A stretch of DNA of 64,000 nucleotides from contig NC_051063.1 in assembly GCF_004664715.2 (NCBI RefSeq), positions 141,797,819 through 141,861,818 of the forward strand, given 5' to 3'. Below the pieces are notes generated by a model, which was not told where the DNA came from, searched no databases, and saw only the letters and a list, made by a program, of their open reading frames with translations. This DNA is from Peromyscus leucopus. Its lineage: Eukaryota > Chordata > Mammalia > Rodentia > Cricetidae. The position numbers and the translations under genes are program-made. The first letter of the stretch is position 1. Every line of letters begins with the position of its first letter. Of the stretch, positions 45,680 through 57,637 are shown one piece after another.

Positions 45680-46608
45680 ATCTATTCTATTTTTGTTATA
45701 AGAACACAGACTAAAACAAGTTCCCAAAGGAAAAAAAATACTGATTGGAAAAATCAATAATAAAAAAGCATTATTTTAAATATATACACCCTCCTGGCCA
45801 TGGAATGCAGTATAATATCAATGAAGTTCACCTATATCATAGAAAATATGTAGAAAAAATTCACCTGAATAGGCAAAATTTGGTCAATCATTAAATCATA
45901 TAATATCCTCATTTTACCCCAAATGTACCTCTTGAGTTTAAGGAAACTGAAAAAATACACTAATGCACACTCCCAGACACGAGAATGTTTTGGTTAACAA
46001 TGGTGACATACACAAACCTGGTCCCATTAGCTTGATTTCCGTAGTGACATCACAGCTCTCTGTTGGTGTAAGCATACTCCATGATGTTCACAGAGTGCTG
46101 AAATTACATAGCAACATGTTATCAGAATCAGGCAACACATGGCTCTACAGAAACACAGGCATGGGCCCAACAACAGACACATTGAAATACTCCCCAAACT
46201 CACTGGGGACTTCTGCTCCTGGGTTACGATGCTTTCATTATTTAAAAAGAAAATTGCTTTGACCACTATGGCCACTTTTTCAGTAGAAAATATTCATGGA
46301 AAATTTAATATTTATATAAAAGCCAAATGGCCCCTTATCCTTCTCACTGACTCTTTACTTCCACAGCTCAGCTGATACGTGGTTAAAAAGAGTGCCTTAA
46401 ATGCAGAATGATGCATCACTGAGAACAGCTAATGCCACGGTAATAGAGACATGTTTGTGCAATCCAATGTGCCTCCAAATACATCTCCTCCACCATCAGG
46501 GAAAGTGGACTGTGGTTTCCATCGGTCTTTTATCATGGCAGCCACGGCCTCAGAGGAGAACAGTAAGAAGACTCATTTAGCTAATTGTCACGGTGGCTTG
46601 TTGTGCCT
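45680..46608. other. unique non-coding sequence
   Basis: Nothing recognised. Confidence 0.4.
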
Positions 46609-46611
46609 CCA

Positions 46612-46705
46612 TACCTGGAGTCTCAGCTACGCTACCACTGCTGTGTGTCTTTGGGCAATTTACTTAAACTCTCTCTGCCTTAGTCACCTACTTGTACAGT
46701 GGCCA
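46612..46705 (+). mobile_element. MIR SINE fragment
   Basis: TGGAGTCTCAGCTACGCTAC, CACTGCTGTGTGTCTTTGGG, CAATTTACTTAAACTCTCTC and TGCCTTAGTCACC are the MIR core. Confidence 0.8.
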
Positions 46706-46753
46706 AACAAAAAATAAATAAAATAAATGACATTGTTAAAAATTTAAAAATTA

Positions 46754-46912
46754 GCTGGGTGGTGTCGGCACACGCCTTCAATCCCAGCACTCAGGAGTCA
46801 GAGCCAGGTGGATCTCTGTGAGTTCGAGGCCAGCCTGGTCTACAGAGCGAGATTCAGGACAGGCACCAAAACAACACAGAGAAACCCTGTCTGGGAAAAA
46901 AAACCAAAAAAA
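46754..46912 (+). mobile_element. B1 SINE
   Basis: GCTGGGTGGTGTCGGCACAC, GCCTTCAATCCCAGCACTCA, GGATCTCTGTGAGTTCGAGG, CCAGCCTGGTCTACAGAGCG and AGAGAAACCCTGTCTGGG with an A-rich tail. Short TAAAAATTA-like flanks suggest the target duplication. Confidence 0.95.
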
Positions 46913-47454
46913 ATCACTAAAAATTAAAAACATGCAAATCACTTAGAAAAATATACAACAGATAGATAAAATGAGTTGTCATGATTATTTTTCCTTTTAT
47001 TTGGGGAAATAATTTTGACAACAGCATTTTCCTCACACATAACAGTGGATGTTGTGGAGTAAGAATGGTTTCAGCTACTTTCCTGTCATCTCAGGATAAC
47101 AGCACAAAAACTCTGCCTAAAACAGGGTCTCAAGTGTGTCTATGCCATCTCATTGGTGAGAGCTGGCAGTACGTGAAAAAAAAAAAATCCCAACTAGAAC
47201 ATTCCTTTTGCTTTCAACATAATGCCTTGGCTTTCCCTCTTAATCTTGTTTTCATTTTGAACAGCAGCAATAAACCATCAGATAAGTACACACGCAGCCA
47301 CATGGAGATTTGAATGTGAAGTGCCACACAGAACAACAGCAAGACGCTCCTGTTTATATCCTGCTAGCGATGATGGGGATCCATGAACATACGTGACCTT
47401 ATTATTTCTCAGTCCGACAAAATGCCATTGTGGGTGTTACTGGATGGGAAGAAG

Positions 47455-47625
47455 CAGCGAGTTTGGAAACCTAGTTCTACCGCCTTCTAAGCTGGTCTCT
47501 GCTCTTCCAAGTAGCAGTTAACTCCCAGCTCAGGGGATGGGGGAAGAATCTCAGTGATGAAACATATGCAGAGAACCTGGCACTCCGTAAGCCATAGATA
47601 TCGTTATGATCGCTATTGACAGAAG
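47455..47625 (+). mobile_element. MIR SINE
   Basis: GAAACCTAGTTCTACCGCCT, TCTAAGCTGG, CAGTGATGAAACATATGCAG, AGAACCTGGCACTCCGTAAG and CGTTATGATCGCTATTG resemble the MIR body and 3' end (compare AGTGCCTGGCACATAGTAAG). Confidence 0.7.
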
Positions 47626-47629
47626 CTTC

Positions 47630-50600
47630 ACCCTGGGGGCTCTGCCAAGCAGGGCAGACTTAGAGTGAGCATCAGTTGGTCTGCTGCTCAGCTATCCTAT
47701 ACTGTGAGAAATACTTGAAAGACATCAACTTATAGGGAGGAAGCCTATCTGGTTCACGGTTTCTCAAGTGTCAAGTATGTGGCTGCTCCTGAGCCTGTGT
47801 AGCACAGCACATTATGGTAGAAGCCTGTGGCAGAGAATTGTTCCCTTCAGGGTAGCCAGGAAGCAAAACAAACTAACTAAAAGTAAACCAAGCTGCTGGT
47901 GGTTGTGATATCAAGATCCCTTTGAAAAGTACTCCGTTAATAAACTTACCTTTCTTCCAAGGCGCCTACCTCTTGAAAGTCTTAACCTCTGGAGTACCAA
48001 AGGCTGGAGAATCAAGACTTTAACCTTTAGGCCTTGGGGGAGCATCTTAGTAATACTTGTCTTAACAGCTGGTAATAGTGCACTCCTATGAAAGACTGAG
48101 TCTGTGCTCACCCTTGAGAGGTAAGGCTGTGATACATGAGCAGTGTCTGCACTGTTCACCAAGCAAGAAGGGCAGCGCACCATTCTCATTAGAATCTAAG
48201 ATACAGGTTCTTCCAGTTCATTTTCCAGGAACTCCTGTGGAAACCCAAGAAAGCCTACAAACCTGTCACAGGAGAATAATTTAAGAGGACCAATATAAAA
48301 ATATGCTGAAGTATAATCATTAGAATATACAAATATACACTAACACATCTCTCTTTATTAATTCAATAAAAGGTAAGATCTTGAGGTAAATCTGGGGCTG
48401 TCAACCCTTTAAAGACACATGGAAAACCATGCTGTTTTGAGACGTGTGGCTATGTAAAGCCGCAGGAGCACATCAGTGATGGCTTTTGGTGACAGATTAC
48501 AGGAACTGGTGAGGCTATTGTTTTGTGCCATCCCCATTCATATGGAAATGAAACCAAAATTTCTTTTTATTAATTCAGTGAAAATGAAATATGTACCTAC
48601 CCCATATCATGCTGTCTTTGCTCTAGAATTCTAGAAACAGAGTCTCTTGGGTGACGCCAGGCTAAGAAGCTCCTGTTGAATGCTGAGCAACACTTAGTGC
48701 TCATTCTTGCACCTTCATAGGTGCCTTGAAAGAAACCCCAGTGCTGTACAACTATGTGTGAGAGCCCAGTGTTACTCCTGCCCAGAATTGGGCTCTTACC
48801 ATAATTATTACAGGTTTTACATTTTTAGAAATGTTCAGGATTTTGGTATAAAGTTAAAATGTAGATTATAGACAAGTTGGAATGTACCTAGATATGAGAG
48901 GCCATACTAACCTATGAAGGTCTTTTTAGAAATGAAATGCTTTATGAAGCAGGAAATGACTTCAGTTTTGTGAAACCTCATATACGATTGTACAGGGTGG
49001 GAAGATGAAAATCCACTTTGGGGAAGGTTGCAGACGGAAAGATACTTCCTTCAACTTGAACTTTAAGCTTTTTGAGATTGCCCCATGCTCTTTGACAAAT
49101 GTTATAATACATTCTTCTAGATGAGAACCAATTTTTCACATTATTTAATTAAAAGAGTGTATTTTATGTATATAGCTGATTGTGTCAAGCACCATTTGAA
49201 AGAGACAGATGTGTGTCATCCAGTAAGGAAACACAATTGAGGATTCCATTGCACAGACAGGCCACAGGTCTAATTGGGTGTTTCCATGTCTACAAAGGTT
49301 TTGCATAGTATTTATTCCCTGTGGAAGGCCTATGTCCAAAAGCATGCATTAAAACTTGTTCATCGTCTAGGCTTATTGAGAAAGAACTCAAAATGACAGT
49401 CTGCTCAAATTGATCTTTCATAAGCCTACACACTTGTGGCTCTTGCTTGCTTTTTTTATATTTGCAGTGTTGAAAGAATTAATTGACTGTTCAATAAAGT
49501 ATCACTTTACAGATCTGGATAGTCTGTTAGGCAAACTAACAACCACCTTGTTTAACATGTAGATACAAATGGATTGTTTTCAGTTGGATCCCACTATCCT
49601 CTACCTAGGTGTGGCAATTAGGTTATTGATTTTAGGTAAATGCCTAGTTAATTATGCAGTAGGCTTTATTTCTTCTGTTAATTAAGCTTCTGCCCCTTTA
49701 AGTCGATAAACAATAGTCTCAAGAGAAATGGGGAGAGTCCCATTAGAGTTGTCCAAGTGCTCTCTCAAAAGGAGGCAGAATGTAAGACTCATATGAGGAT
49801 TGTAAGAGTGAGTGACATGTCCAGTTCAACTGCAGTTCATGTCTAGAATTGGGATTGAAATCTGAGGAGGAGTATTTTATTAAAAACGAATTCCTCATTT
49901 CCTGCTTATGGAAACTACCTGAGAAAAACTTTAGCCATTCCTGCCCTGTGTGATTTCACAGAAACAGCCTTTAATGTGCCTTTACCCATCTGCGTCCATG
50001 AGTCCATGAAAACAGTATCACTGCCATTTAAGTGTTAACTATGAATGCAACACGACAGGGAGAAAGGGAGCAGGGTTGTTTTCAAAACCATCCTGGAAAG
50101 AGTGTTTTGGTACACGTCGGCCATGCTGACTGACCGTCCATCCTGCCTCATCCTGCTTTAGAGCCAACATGGATTCGTAAGTGATGACTCTCATCAGTTC
50201 CTCTTCGTGAATTTGTTTGGTGATTTAGGTTTCTTTTCTGCCCCCTTCCTTTCTCCCCACTTCTTTTCTTCCCTCTTTTTGTGGTATTAGACAAAAGCAA
50301 TGAAGGTGTAGAATTGCTATTCCTGGGAACTTGTTAGACTTAAGACACGCCCCTTACTCTAGCTTCCTAATTTGACGAGGTTACAATATGTTGACTGAGT
50401 TTAGATTCTGCGTTGTCTTTTCTGACTTCAGTTCCCAGGTCTCGATTTGTTGCAAAGATGATAACATTTTGCAGGTAATCGATGAATACTACTTATTGAA
50501 TCAATGACTGCAAGGTCGGGGGCTGAATTGTATGTTTGGAAAAGTTTCTGAGAGAATTCAAGCAGCCAAGTGCCAGCTCTCAAACATCCTGGGAGTGATT

Positions 50601-50685
50601 GCTATCTTCTCTTGACTAGAGAGTGACTGAAGAGAAATCATTTTGGCAGTGACAATAGCTAATGATTACCCATTCCTTAGTCTGC
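47630..50685. other. repeat-poor region
   Basis: No transposon recognised in three kilobases. The part 49610-49750 has clustered TTAATTA/ATTAAG motifs and is a possible conserved element. Confidence 0.35.
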
Positions 50686-50689
50686 TTCA

Positions 50690-50880
50690 GGTATCACTGT
50701 ACATAAATGGTACACATCATACCACAGAATCCCTACAAAACATTCCTGAATAAAACTTTATATCTCCATTTTACAGATGGAGAAACTAAGGGAGAAAACC
50801 CAATGTCGCATGGTAACTAAATGATGGAGCTAAGGATTGAAACCCAGAACACAACAGGATCCGTGGTTTTGAACACTGTC
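50690..50880 (-). mobile_element. MIR SINE
   Basis: TCCATTTTACAGATGGAGAA, ACTAAGGGAG, GGTAACTAAATGATGGAGCT and AGGATTGAAACCCAGAAC are the reversed MIR core, with the 3' tail to the left near 50700. Confidence 0.87.
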
Positions 50881-50884
50881 CTAT

Positions 50885-52413
50885 GCACATGACTCCTAGG
50901 AAAGAAAAATCACCTTGTGTGGCCCAGATACCTGAAACAAAATATTAGACATCTACCTACCTGCTCCATGTGCCTAGAAATCATTTTGCTTAAGTATTAG
51001 TCGAATTAAGCAAGGATGTTTCATTTGCCTCATTGTGAAAGGAACATGGGAAATGCCATTTTGCAAATCACAGATGGACCATTCAGGAAGGAGCTGGTGT
51101 TCTATCAAGCAGACTGGGTACTGGCCATAGAGACACATTATAAATCTAGTATCAACCTTCCTAGACACATGAATGATGCATAAATAAGAACTCCCTTCCT
51201 CTGGTTCTGTTGCTTATTCACAGGATAATAGCTAAGCAGAAAGTGTATGCCATGCCTTTATTTATATCCCCTAATCACTTTACAGTATAGTTGGTTATAG
51301 TGCTGCTGGCCACATGTTGGCTATTGCTGTCTCCTCAGAGCAGGACTATTTTTTTTTTTTTCTGACAATAGCTAGAATTACCTAGAGATCCTAAACCTGG
51401 ACTTATCTGAAACACTCCCCACAGAAAAAACCTGGTTAGAAAAAAAAAGTGAGTGCTGGTGTTTGTATGAAGCCCGCTGTACATAATTTTCTGAGCTGTT
51501 TTCCATCATGCAAATGATTTTTTCCTTTGCAATATGCTAATGCAATCTGATTTATTTCAGTTGTAAAAGTTAATTACAATGTGTTTGTGAGTCCCTAAAG
51601 ATGATGTATTAAATGTTTATAACCAGGATTATTAAAATGTCCTGTCTCGATTACAGAGTTTCTCTTTCAAACACTAGAACTAATTGTAGCCTTAAATCAC
51701 AACAACCTCACCGTTAAAATTAACACAAGGGCAACATTGCATAATTTTAATTAATTTTAATTTGGCCAAAGCAAATTAATTTTTGTTTTCTAGAAGGATG
51801 GCTAAACTCTGTTGGAGCTTCCACCATAGAGGATTCATAAATGTCCTCTCTTCTTGGCAGGTTCCAGCCTCTTAAGTACAAGGTATAGCATTGACTCCTT
51901 GTTTATATTTTTAGTCCAATTTTTACATCTGAGTCTCTCTTCTCTTCAAATTTTAGGATGGAAAGGAAATCAGAGTGGTCTGTACCTATGGTCTATGGTC
52001 AGTGAGACACATATATCACTGTAAGTTCTAGAATTTTCTTAGCCTAAGTCTCTGAACATGATGTTCATAAGCAGAGAGAGAGGCTGTGATCAGCTTCGAT
52101 TATTAGCATCTGTCAGAAGTTGCTGACTCCTCTTTCAAAGTTTGCTAAACAATTTTCTAAAAGCCTTGCCTGGTACAGATGTAGCCAGGTCCATAGCTTC
52201 ATTCAGCTGCCCTTACACTTAACTGAGAATTTGGGGGTAAATCTTTATGGATCTGATTTGATCGATCATCTCCACCCAGAGGAGTCAGAATAATACTCAT
52301 TCTTCAGAACAGTACTTCAGAATAGTGTCGTGTGCTTGCTTTTTGTCACTAGAGAACAGTCACTCTACAGAACAGCAGAAGAAAGGCCTGTACCAGGCAA
52401 GGCTTTGAGTGAA
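50885..52413. other. repeat-poor region, candidate conserved block at 51.47-51.80 kb
   Basis: The block 51470-51800 holds a consensus octamer ATGCAAAT (51508-51515), AATATGCTAATGC, GTTAATTAC, and a run of AATTAATTTTAATTT motifs near 51745-51785. No repeat is recognised in it. Confidence 0.4.
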
Positions 52414-52419
52414 GAGAAC
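52414..52419. repeat. 6-bp target-site duplication (left)
   Basis: GAGAAC, repeated exactly at 52894-52899, flanks the LTR. Confidence 0.9.
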
Positions 52420-52893
52420 TGTAGCACAAATCATAAAAGGTCTTATTAATAAAAACAAACCCAGGGCCAGTTATTGGGGTGAATGCTGGAAGATCAGAGA
52501 AGCAGAATAAGCCACAACCATCTCACCGTGCCAATTCCTCAGCTGATCTCGGTTCCTCAAACTGGAAGCCTCTGAGTCCTCATCCTAATGGATCTCAGCT
52601 GAGCTGCTGTGAAAAGCTTAAAGAGCTCTAGTTCCTGGTCCTCATGCCTTATATACCTTTCTGCTTCATGCCATCACTTCCTGGGATTAAAGGCATGAGT
52701 CACCATGCCTGGCTATTTCCAGTGTGGCTTTAAACTCACAGAAATCCAAATGGATCTCTGCCTCCCAAGTGATAGGATTAAAGGCATGTGTTCCACCATT
52801 TTCTGGCCTCTGCATCTAGTGGCTGTTCTGTTCTCTGACCCCAGATAAGTTTATTAGGATGCACAATATTTTGGGGAACACAATATCACCACA
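52420..52893 (-). mobile_element. solo LTR carrying B1-derived segments
   Basis: Second member of the 19418 family, inverted, 474 bp. On the minus strand it starts TGTGGTGATATTGTGTTCCC and ends GATTTGTGCTACA. Inside are two inverted B1-like pieces (GGGATTAAAGGCATGAGTCA, TAGGATTAAAGGCATGTGTT) and TATATACC/GGTATATAAGG near 52655. The perfect 6-bp duplication shows an ordinary integration followed by LTR-LTR loss of the interior. Confidence 0.92.
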
Positions 52894-53051
52894 GAGAACT
52901 ACTTTAGCCCATGTCATGAATATATTCATCATTAATGAAGATGTGTACTTTAGTCAAGGGTCTGGGTATGATGGTTGCTGATTGATTTTCTTAAGGTGAT
53001 TAACCTATAGGTAAAATACTTGCTTGTGTGCAGTTACTTTTATGTAAAACT

Positions 53052-53405
53052 TAAACTGGACTGGAAAGATAGCTCAGTCAATAAGGTGCATGGAGACCTG
53101 AGTTCAGATCTCTAGAACCCAGATAAAAAGCTAGGCAATGTGGGGAGGGTCCTGGGCTCTATGAGGAAGAGGGAGGGGACAGATGATTCCCTAAAGTTCA
53201 TTAACCAGCCAGCCTATCTCTATCAATGACTTCAGGTTCTGTGAGAAGCCCTGTCTCAAAAAATAATGGTGGGGAATTATCCAAGAAAGACATCTAAAAC
53301 TTCTGCCTTTGGTATCTATGTACATTTGAACAAATGTATGCATACACCTATACTAGCAAATACTTATGTCATGTATACAATATAATACATACCCCTACAT
53401 ACACA
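53052..53405 (+). mobile_element. B4/RSINE1-like SINE
   Basis: Head CTGGACTGGAAAGATAGCTC, then GACCTGAGTTCAGATCTCTA, TTAACCAGCCAGCCTATCTC, ACTTCAGGTTCTGTGAGAAG and CCCTGTCTCAAAAAATAATG, then AGAAAGACATCTAAAACTTC. Confidence 0.78.
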
Positions 53406-53528
53406 TTTAATTCTTTTCATAAAATCATGAAAACATCATTACAGTTCTAGTTTGATAATAATACTTGGTGACTACTAGTATCATACTAGATATTGACAGC
53501 CAATGCAAAATGTTTTCAATTTCAATGA

Positions 53529-53782
<254 letters not shown>

Positions 53783-53784
53783 GT

Positions 53785-54190
53785 TCATGACTTTTAAAAC
53801 AATTCAACATAAAAAGATACAACCCTCTAAAACCCAGATTGCTTTGAAAATTCTATGTGTAGCAGCTGGAAAACTTCATTTTTATTTTGAGCTAAAGATG
53901 AATCTCAAGAGGAAAAATAATACAATTTTGAAGTATATTTTGAGGGAATGTTCTTTGTAAGTGAATGTTTGCCAGAAAATGTTAATCCATTTCAGAACTC
54001 TCCACTTCTAAAACATACTGAGAAGTATAAGAAGAGGAGAATTATGTGTTGTCATGCTTATGAACATTTTGAAAGGAAAGGTGGTGTTTTACCACTCAAA
54101 TGCCTCATATTAACATGCTCACAATAATTCCAAATATGTCTAGCCTTCTATATCCATGGTTTCAACCAAACAAGGACTAAAAATACTTGT
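53785..54190. other. unique non-coding sequence
   Basis: Nothing recognised. Confidence 0.4.
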
Positions 54191-54194
54191 CAAT

Positions 54195-54515
54195 AAGGCA
54201 TCAGGAAGTTGGAGAGCTCTTGTGATGTGAGTATGCAGAATTTGAATCTCTAGGTCCCACATAAAAGCAAAAAAATGGGTTGCACTTGGAAGGGAGACAT
54301 ATGGAACAGCCCAGAAAAACTGGTTAGCTAGGATAGCTGCAATTGGCAAACTGGGTTCAAGCAGGAAACCCTAAATAATATTGAGAAAAACTGAGGAAGA
54401 CACCAGATATCAACCTCAGATCTACATATATACACCCACCCACCCATATGCCCACCTCTACTCCCCACCACAAGCAAACATGCATGCACACAGACACCAT
54501 ACATGCATACACATT
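54195..54515 (+). mobile_element. B4/RSINE1-like SINE
   Basis: GAATTTGAATCTCTAGGTCCC, GAACAGCCCAGAAAAACTGG, TTAGCTAGGATAGC, GACACCAGATATCAACCTCA then a C/CA-rich tail. Diverged copy. Confidence 0.65.
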
Positions 54516-54714
54516 TCAAAAGAATGGATTAGCAGTGGGCACATGTTTATGTCCAATCAGCCCTAAGCAACACAGAGTAACAGGTGTTTAGGCATTCTAT
54601 GTAATCTCGAGACAACTGAAAGTATATAACAAGATATGAGTCTTGCACACAAATACTTCATCATTCCTTATAATATCCTTGGACATCTTCAGATGTTTGT
54701 CCCTGCTGGGGCTC

Positions 54715-55169
54715 TGTATTTGCCAGAGTTCTTTGGAGAATCATAGATAAAATGAATCTGTCTATATAGAAATGGAATTTATTAGAGTGGCTTACAGACC
54801 GAGGTCGAAAGAGTTCAAAAATGGATGCCTACCGAGGAAAAGGCCAACAATCCAGTAGTTGTTCAGCCCATGAGGCTGGACATTCCAGCTGGTCTTCTGT
54901 ATATGATGGAATCCCAAAGAAGTGGGTAATAGCCGCAGTGAAGGGGTGGGCTTGCTACCAAGGTGAGAGCAACCTGGCAAAGAGCAAATCCTTCCTTCTC
55001 TCTTGTCCTTTATATCAGCTGTCATGAGAGGGTGTGGTCCAGATTTAAGGTGGGTCTTCAGACCTCAAAGGATCCAATTAACTAAAATTCCCTTGCAGGT
55101 GTGCCCAGCATCTTGGGTTTTACTTAATCCCAGATGTAGTCAAGTTGACAAGCAAGACTAGCCACCACA
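54715..55169 (-). mobile_element. ERVL LTR, MT2-like, with perfect 5-bp duplication
   Basis: Minus strand: TGTGGTGGCTAGTCTTGCTT, GTCAACTTGACTACATCTGG, GATTAAGTAAAACCCAAGAT, GCTGGGCACACCTGCAAGGG ... ending CTCTGGCAAATACA. GGCTC flanks it exactly on both sides (54710-54714 and 55170-55174), the 5-bp duplication typical of ERVL. Confidence 0.85.
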
Positions 55170-55295
55170 GGCTCAAGAATCAAACTCTTTTGGATGTCAA
55201 GGGAAACCTGTACACATTAGATCAGAAATGACCAACAGGGTTTGATAAAGGGTGCAGATAATGAGATTAATGTGTTTAACATTTCCAAGTTTAAT

Positions 55296-55446
55296 ATTTT
55301 TTTTTTGATACAGGGTTTCTCTGTGTAGTTTTGGTGCCTGTTCTAGATCTCGCTCTGTAGACCAGGATGGTCTTGAACTTACAGTGATCCGCCTAGCTCT
55401 GCTTCCTGAGAGCTGGTATTAAAGGTGTGTGCCAAGGCTGCCAGGC
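55296..55446 (-). mobile_element. B1 SINE
   Basis: Inverted B1 with poly(T): ATACAGGGTTTCTCTGTGTA, TTTTGGTGCCTGTTCTAG, GTAGACCAGGATGGTCTTGA, GTATTAAAGGTGTGTGCC. CCAAGTTTAAT flanks it exactly at 55285-55295 and 55447-55457. Confidence 0.95.
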
Positions 55447-55457
55447 CCAAGTTTAAT

Positions 55458-56330
55458 TTTATAAAGCCCAACAAAACTTCAAAGTTTAATCAAATCACAA
55501 GAAGCATTGGGTATATATATCATTGGGAAGTCTCCCCAAAACTTCTGAATACAAAGAAGTATCCACAGTGGGATTCAGGTATGAGTGAAACTCCCTGAAG
55601 TTGCACAGGCCATCATAAACCCCAGGAAGAAACTCCATTATCTTGTGTTTGAAAACATAGATCTTCCCGTTCATCTTGATGGTGTATGAAGAAGCACACG
55701 CACAAAGAAGTTTGGAAAACTTTGTCAACTTCTCTTTTTTCGCAGTACACCTGTCTGGAAGAGCTGGCTGCACTGTAGCATATTCTTTATGCCTCTTAAA
55801 ATAACCTTCCACAGCATCCCTGTGATGCCACAGAGGGGCTCATGTCACCAGGCATTCAGGAGACTCTGCTCCCTAACTTAACAGATGACACTGGCTGGCA
55901 TCTATGTGCCAAAGGCTTAATAGTTGCCGTTTATAAAGGAGCTGTCTCTACCCACTGTTGATGGAGTCTTTCCTAGTCCTGCTACTCAAAAGACACTGGT
56001 GAGAAGAATGAGCATACTGCTGGAGGCAGCCCTCCACGGGTTGGAGAGATAAATCTGTTTGGCTAAATATGTCAATGATGACACTGCATTCTTCAAATGC
56101 TGTCAGTCTATCGACTTCAGTGCCAAGGCCTGAGACTGAGCTCTGGTTCACACAAGTACTCTTTTAACCCTGAGTCCATAGGTCCATCTTATGCCAGCGA
56201 AAGATCTCCTGAACCATGAAAGTGGTGTTTCTTCAGGAACAATTCCATTGAATATGATGAAGCAAACATTTCCCTGATGGCTTCTAAAAGCTATTACTAA
56301 ACATTTAAAATAGGGAACATTTAAATGCAA
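55458..56330 (-). pseudogene. possible broken processed pseudogene, parent unknown
   Basis: The minus strand has three consecutive open stretches in different frames (56330-56148, 56151-55948, 55812-55495), the last of about 105 codons ending with a TGA just before a B1. The peptide looks protein-like rather than low-complexity: a KIYVFKHKIMEFLPGVYDG segment followed by SYLNPTVDTSLYSEVLGRLP. Stops and frame changes at about 56150 and 55945-55815 would break it. No introns, poly(A) or target duplication can be shown. I do not recognise the parent gene, so this may be chance. Confidence 0.3.
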
Positions 56331-56333
56331 GGT

Positions 56334-56456
56334 GTAGCATGGTGGCTCCTGCCTATAATCCCAGTACTAGTGAGGCTGAGAAGAACTGCCACAAGGTAAG
56401 GCCATCTGAGTTCCAGGCCAGCCTGGGCTACAGAATTAGACCTCACTTTAAAAAGA
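56334..56456 (+). mobile_element. old B1-family SINE
   Basis: AGCATGGTGGCTCCTGCCTA, TAATCCCAGTACTAGTGAGG, AGTTCCAGGCCAGCCTGGGC and TACAGAATTAGACCTCACTT are an old B1/PB1-like monomer. Confidence 0.8.
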
Positions 56457-56459
56457 CAA

Positions 56460-57465
56460 GGAATATTAATACTGAAGAGATGTATAGTTTTTCACCCCGA
56501 TGGTCAGTGAAAATGATGCTTGAAATCATTAATTTTAGTCTTAAAACTCTGCTGGCACTCTTGGAAGTTATAAATTATAATTCCTGTTTTCCAACTAGCC
56601 CTTTAGATGTGCTACAGGTAGACAGTTATAAACTAAGTATCAAAAAGTCTGTTGTTTTCCTATACAACTAAAATTGAAAACATGAACCTACTAACATTTT
56701 ATGATTAAAAATATGAAAAACATACACATAGAGCAAACTATGCACAGATCTGGACAGGAAGACTTACCCTCTGATGAAAGAGCTCAATAATGGGAGAAAT
56801 GAAAAGAGAGAGACTTCATGTGTGCAGACAGAAGACACACTGCAGGTGAGATTTCACCTCACTTCCATGGGAATCTGATTCAAGGAAATCATGTTCAGAA
56901 TCCCAATAGTTTTCTTTCTTTGGTTCACATAACAGGCAAACTGGCTCTGAAGTTAAATGGAAACACAGGGGATTCAGAACACCAAAGAGGAGCCAAGTTG
57001 AACTGACACAGTAGATTCAAGACTCACCAGAAACCTGCAGTAAACAAGGCCGCAAGGTGCTAAAAAAGGAATATGTAGAAATTCAGTGGAACACAATAGA
57101 AAGCCCAGAAATAGATCCACGCTGACATGCTCACTGACCTTATGTAGAAAGGCAAGGGGTGTTTGAGGGGGCAGCACTCATTCCCATAAACTATGCTGTG
57201 ACAACCAGAAATTCACATTAATAAGAAATGTGAGTTGTGAGTTTCTATAGAAACCTCACACTTTCACAAAAATAGACCCAAATATAAATACAAAACTATA
57301 CAATTCCCTAACATCAAAGACAACCTAATGACACTGAATTTGGTCATACTTTTTTTTTTTGATATGTCACTTTAAGCATAATCACAGAAAAAGATCAGCA
57401 AGTTGGATTCCTTTACATTTATAACTTCTCCTTTATAAAAGACACTTTTCAGAGAATAATATTGC
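56460..57465 (+). mobile_element. old L1 ORF2 remnant, left part
   Basis: Words of degenerate L1 ORF2: TTTCCTATACAACTAAAATTG region, GAACACAATAGAAAGCCCAG, AAATAGATCCACGCTGACAT, AACCTCACACTTTCACAAAA, ATAGACCCAAATATAAATAC and AAAACTATACAATTCCC. Many stops; no function. Interrupted by a B1 at 57466-57637. Its left boundary is soft. Confidence 0.78.
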
Positions 57466-57637
57466 TTTTTTGTTTGTTTGTTTGTGCTTTTTTTCAAAAC
57501 AGAGTTTCTATGTGTAGCTTTTGAACCTGTTCTGGAACTTACTCTGTAGACTAGGCTGGCCTAGAACTCACAGAAATCTGCTTGGCTCTGCCTCCCGAGT
57601 GCTGGAATTAAAGGCGTGCGCCACCACTGACCGGCTT
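57466..57637 (-). mobile_element. B1 SINE inserted in L1
   Basis: Inverted B1 with (TTTG)n-rich tail, ACAGAGTTTCTATGTGTAGC, GACTAGGCTGGCCTAGAACT, GCCTCCCGAGTGCTGGAATT and GGCGTGCGCCACCAC. GAGAATAATATTGC flanks it exactly at 57452-57465 and 57638-57651. Confidence 0.96.
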
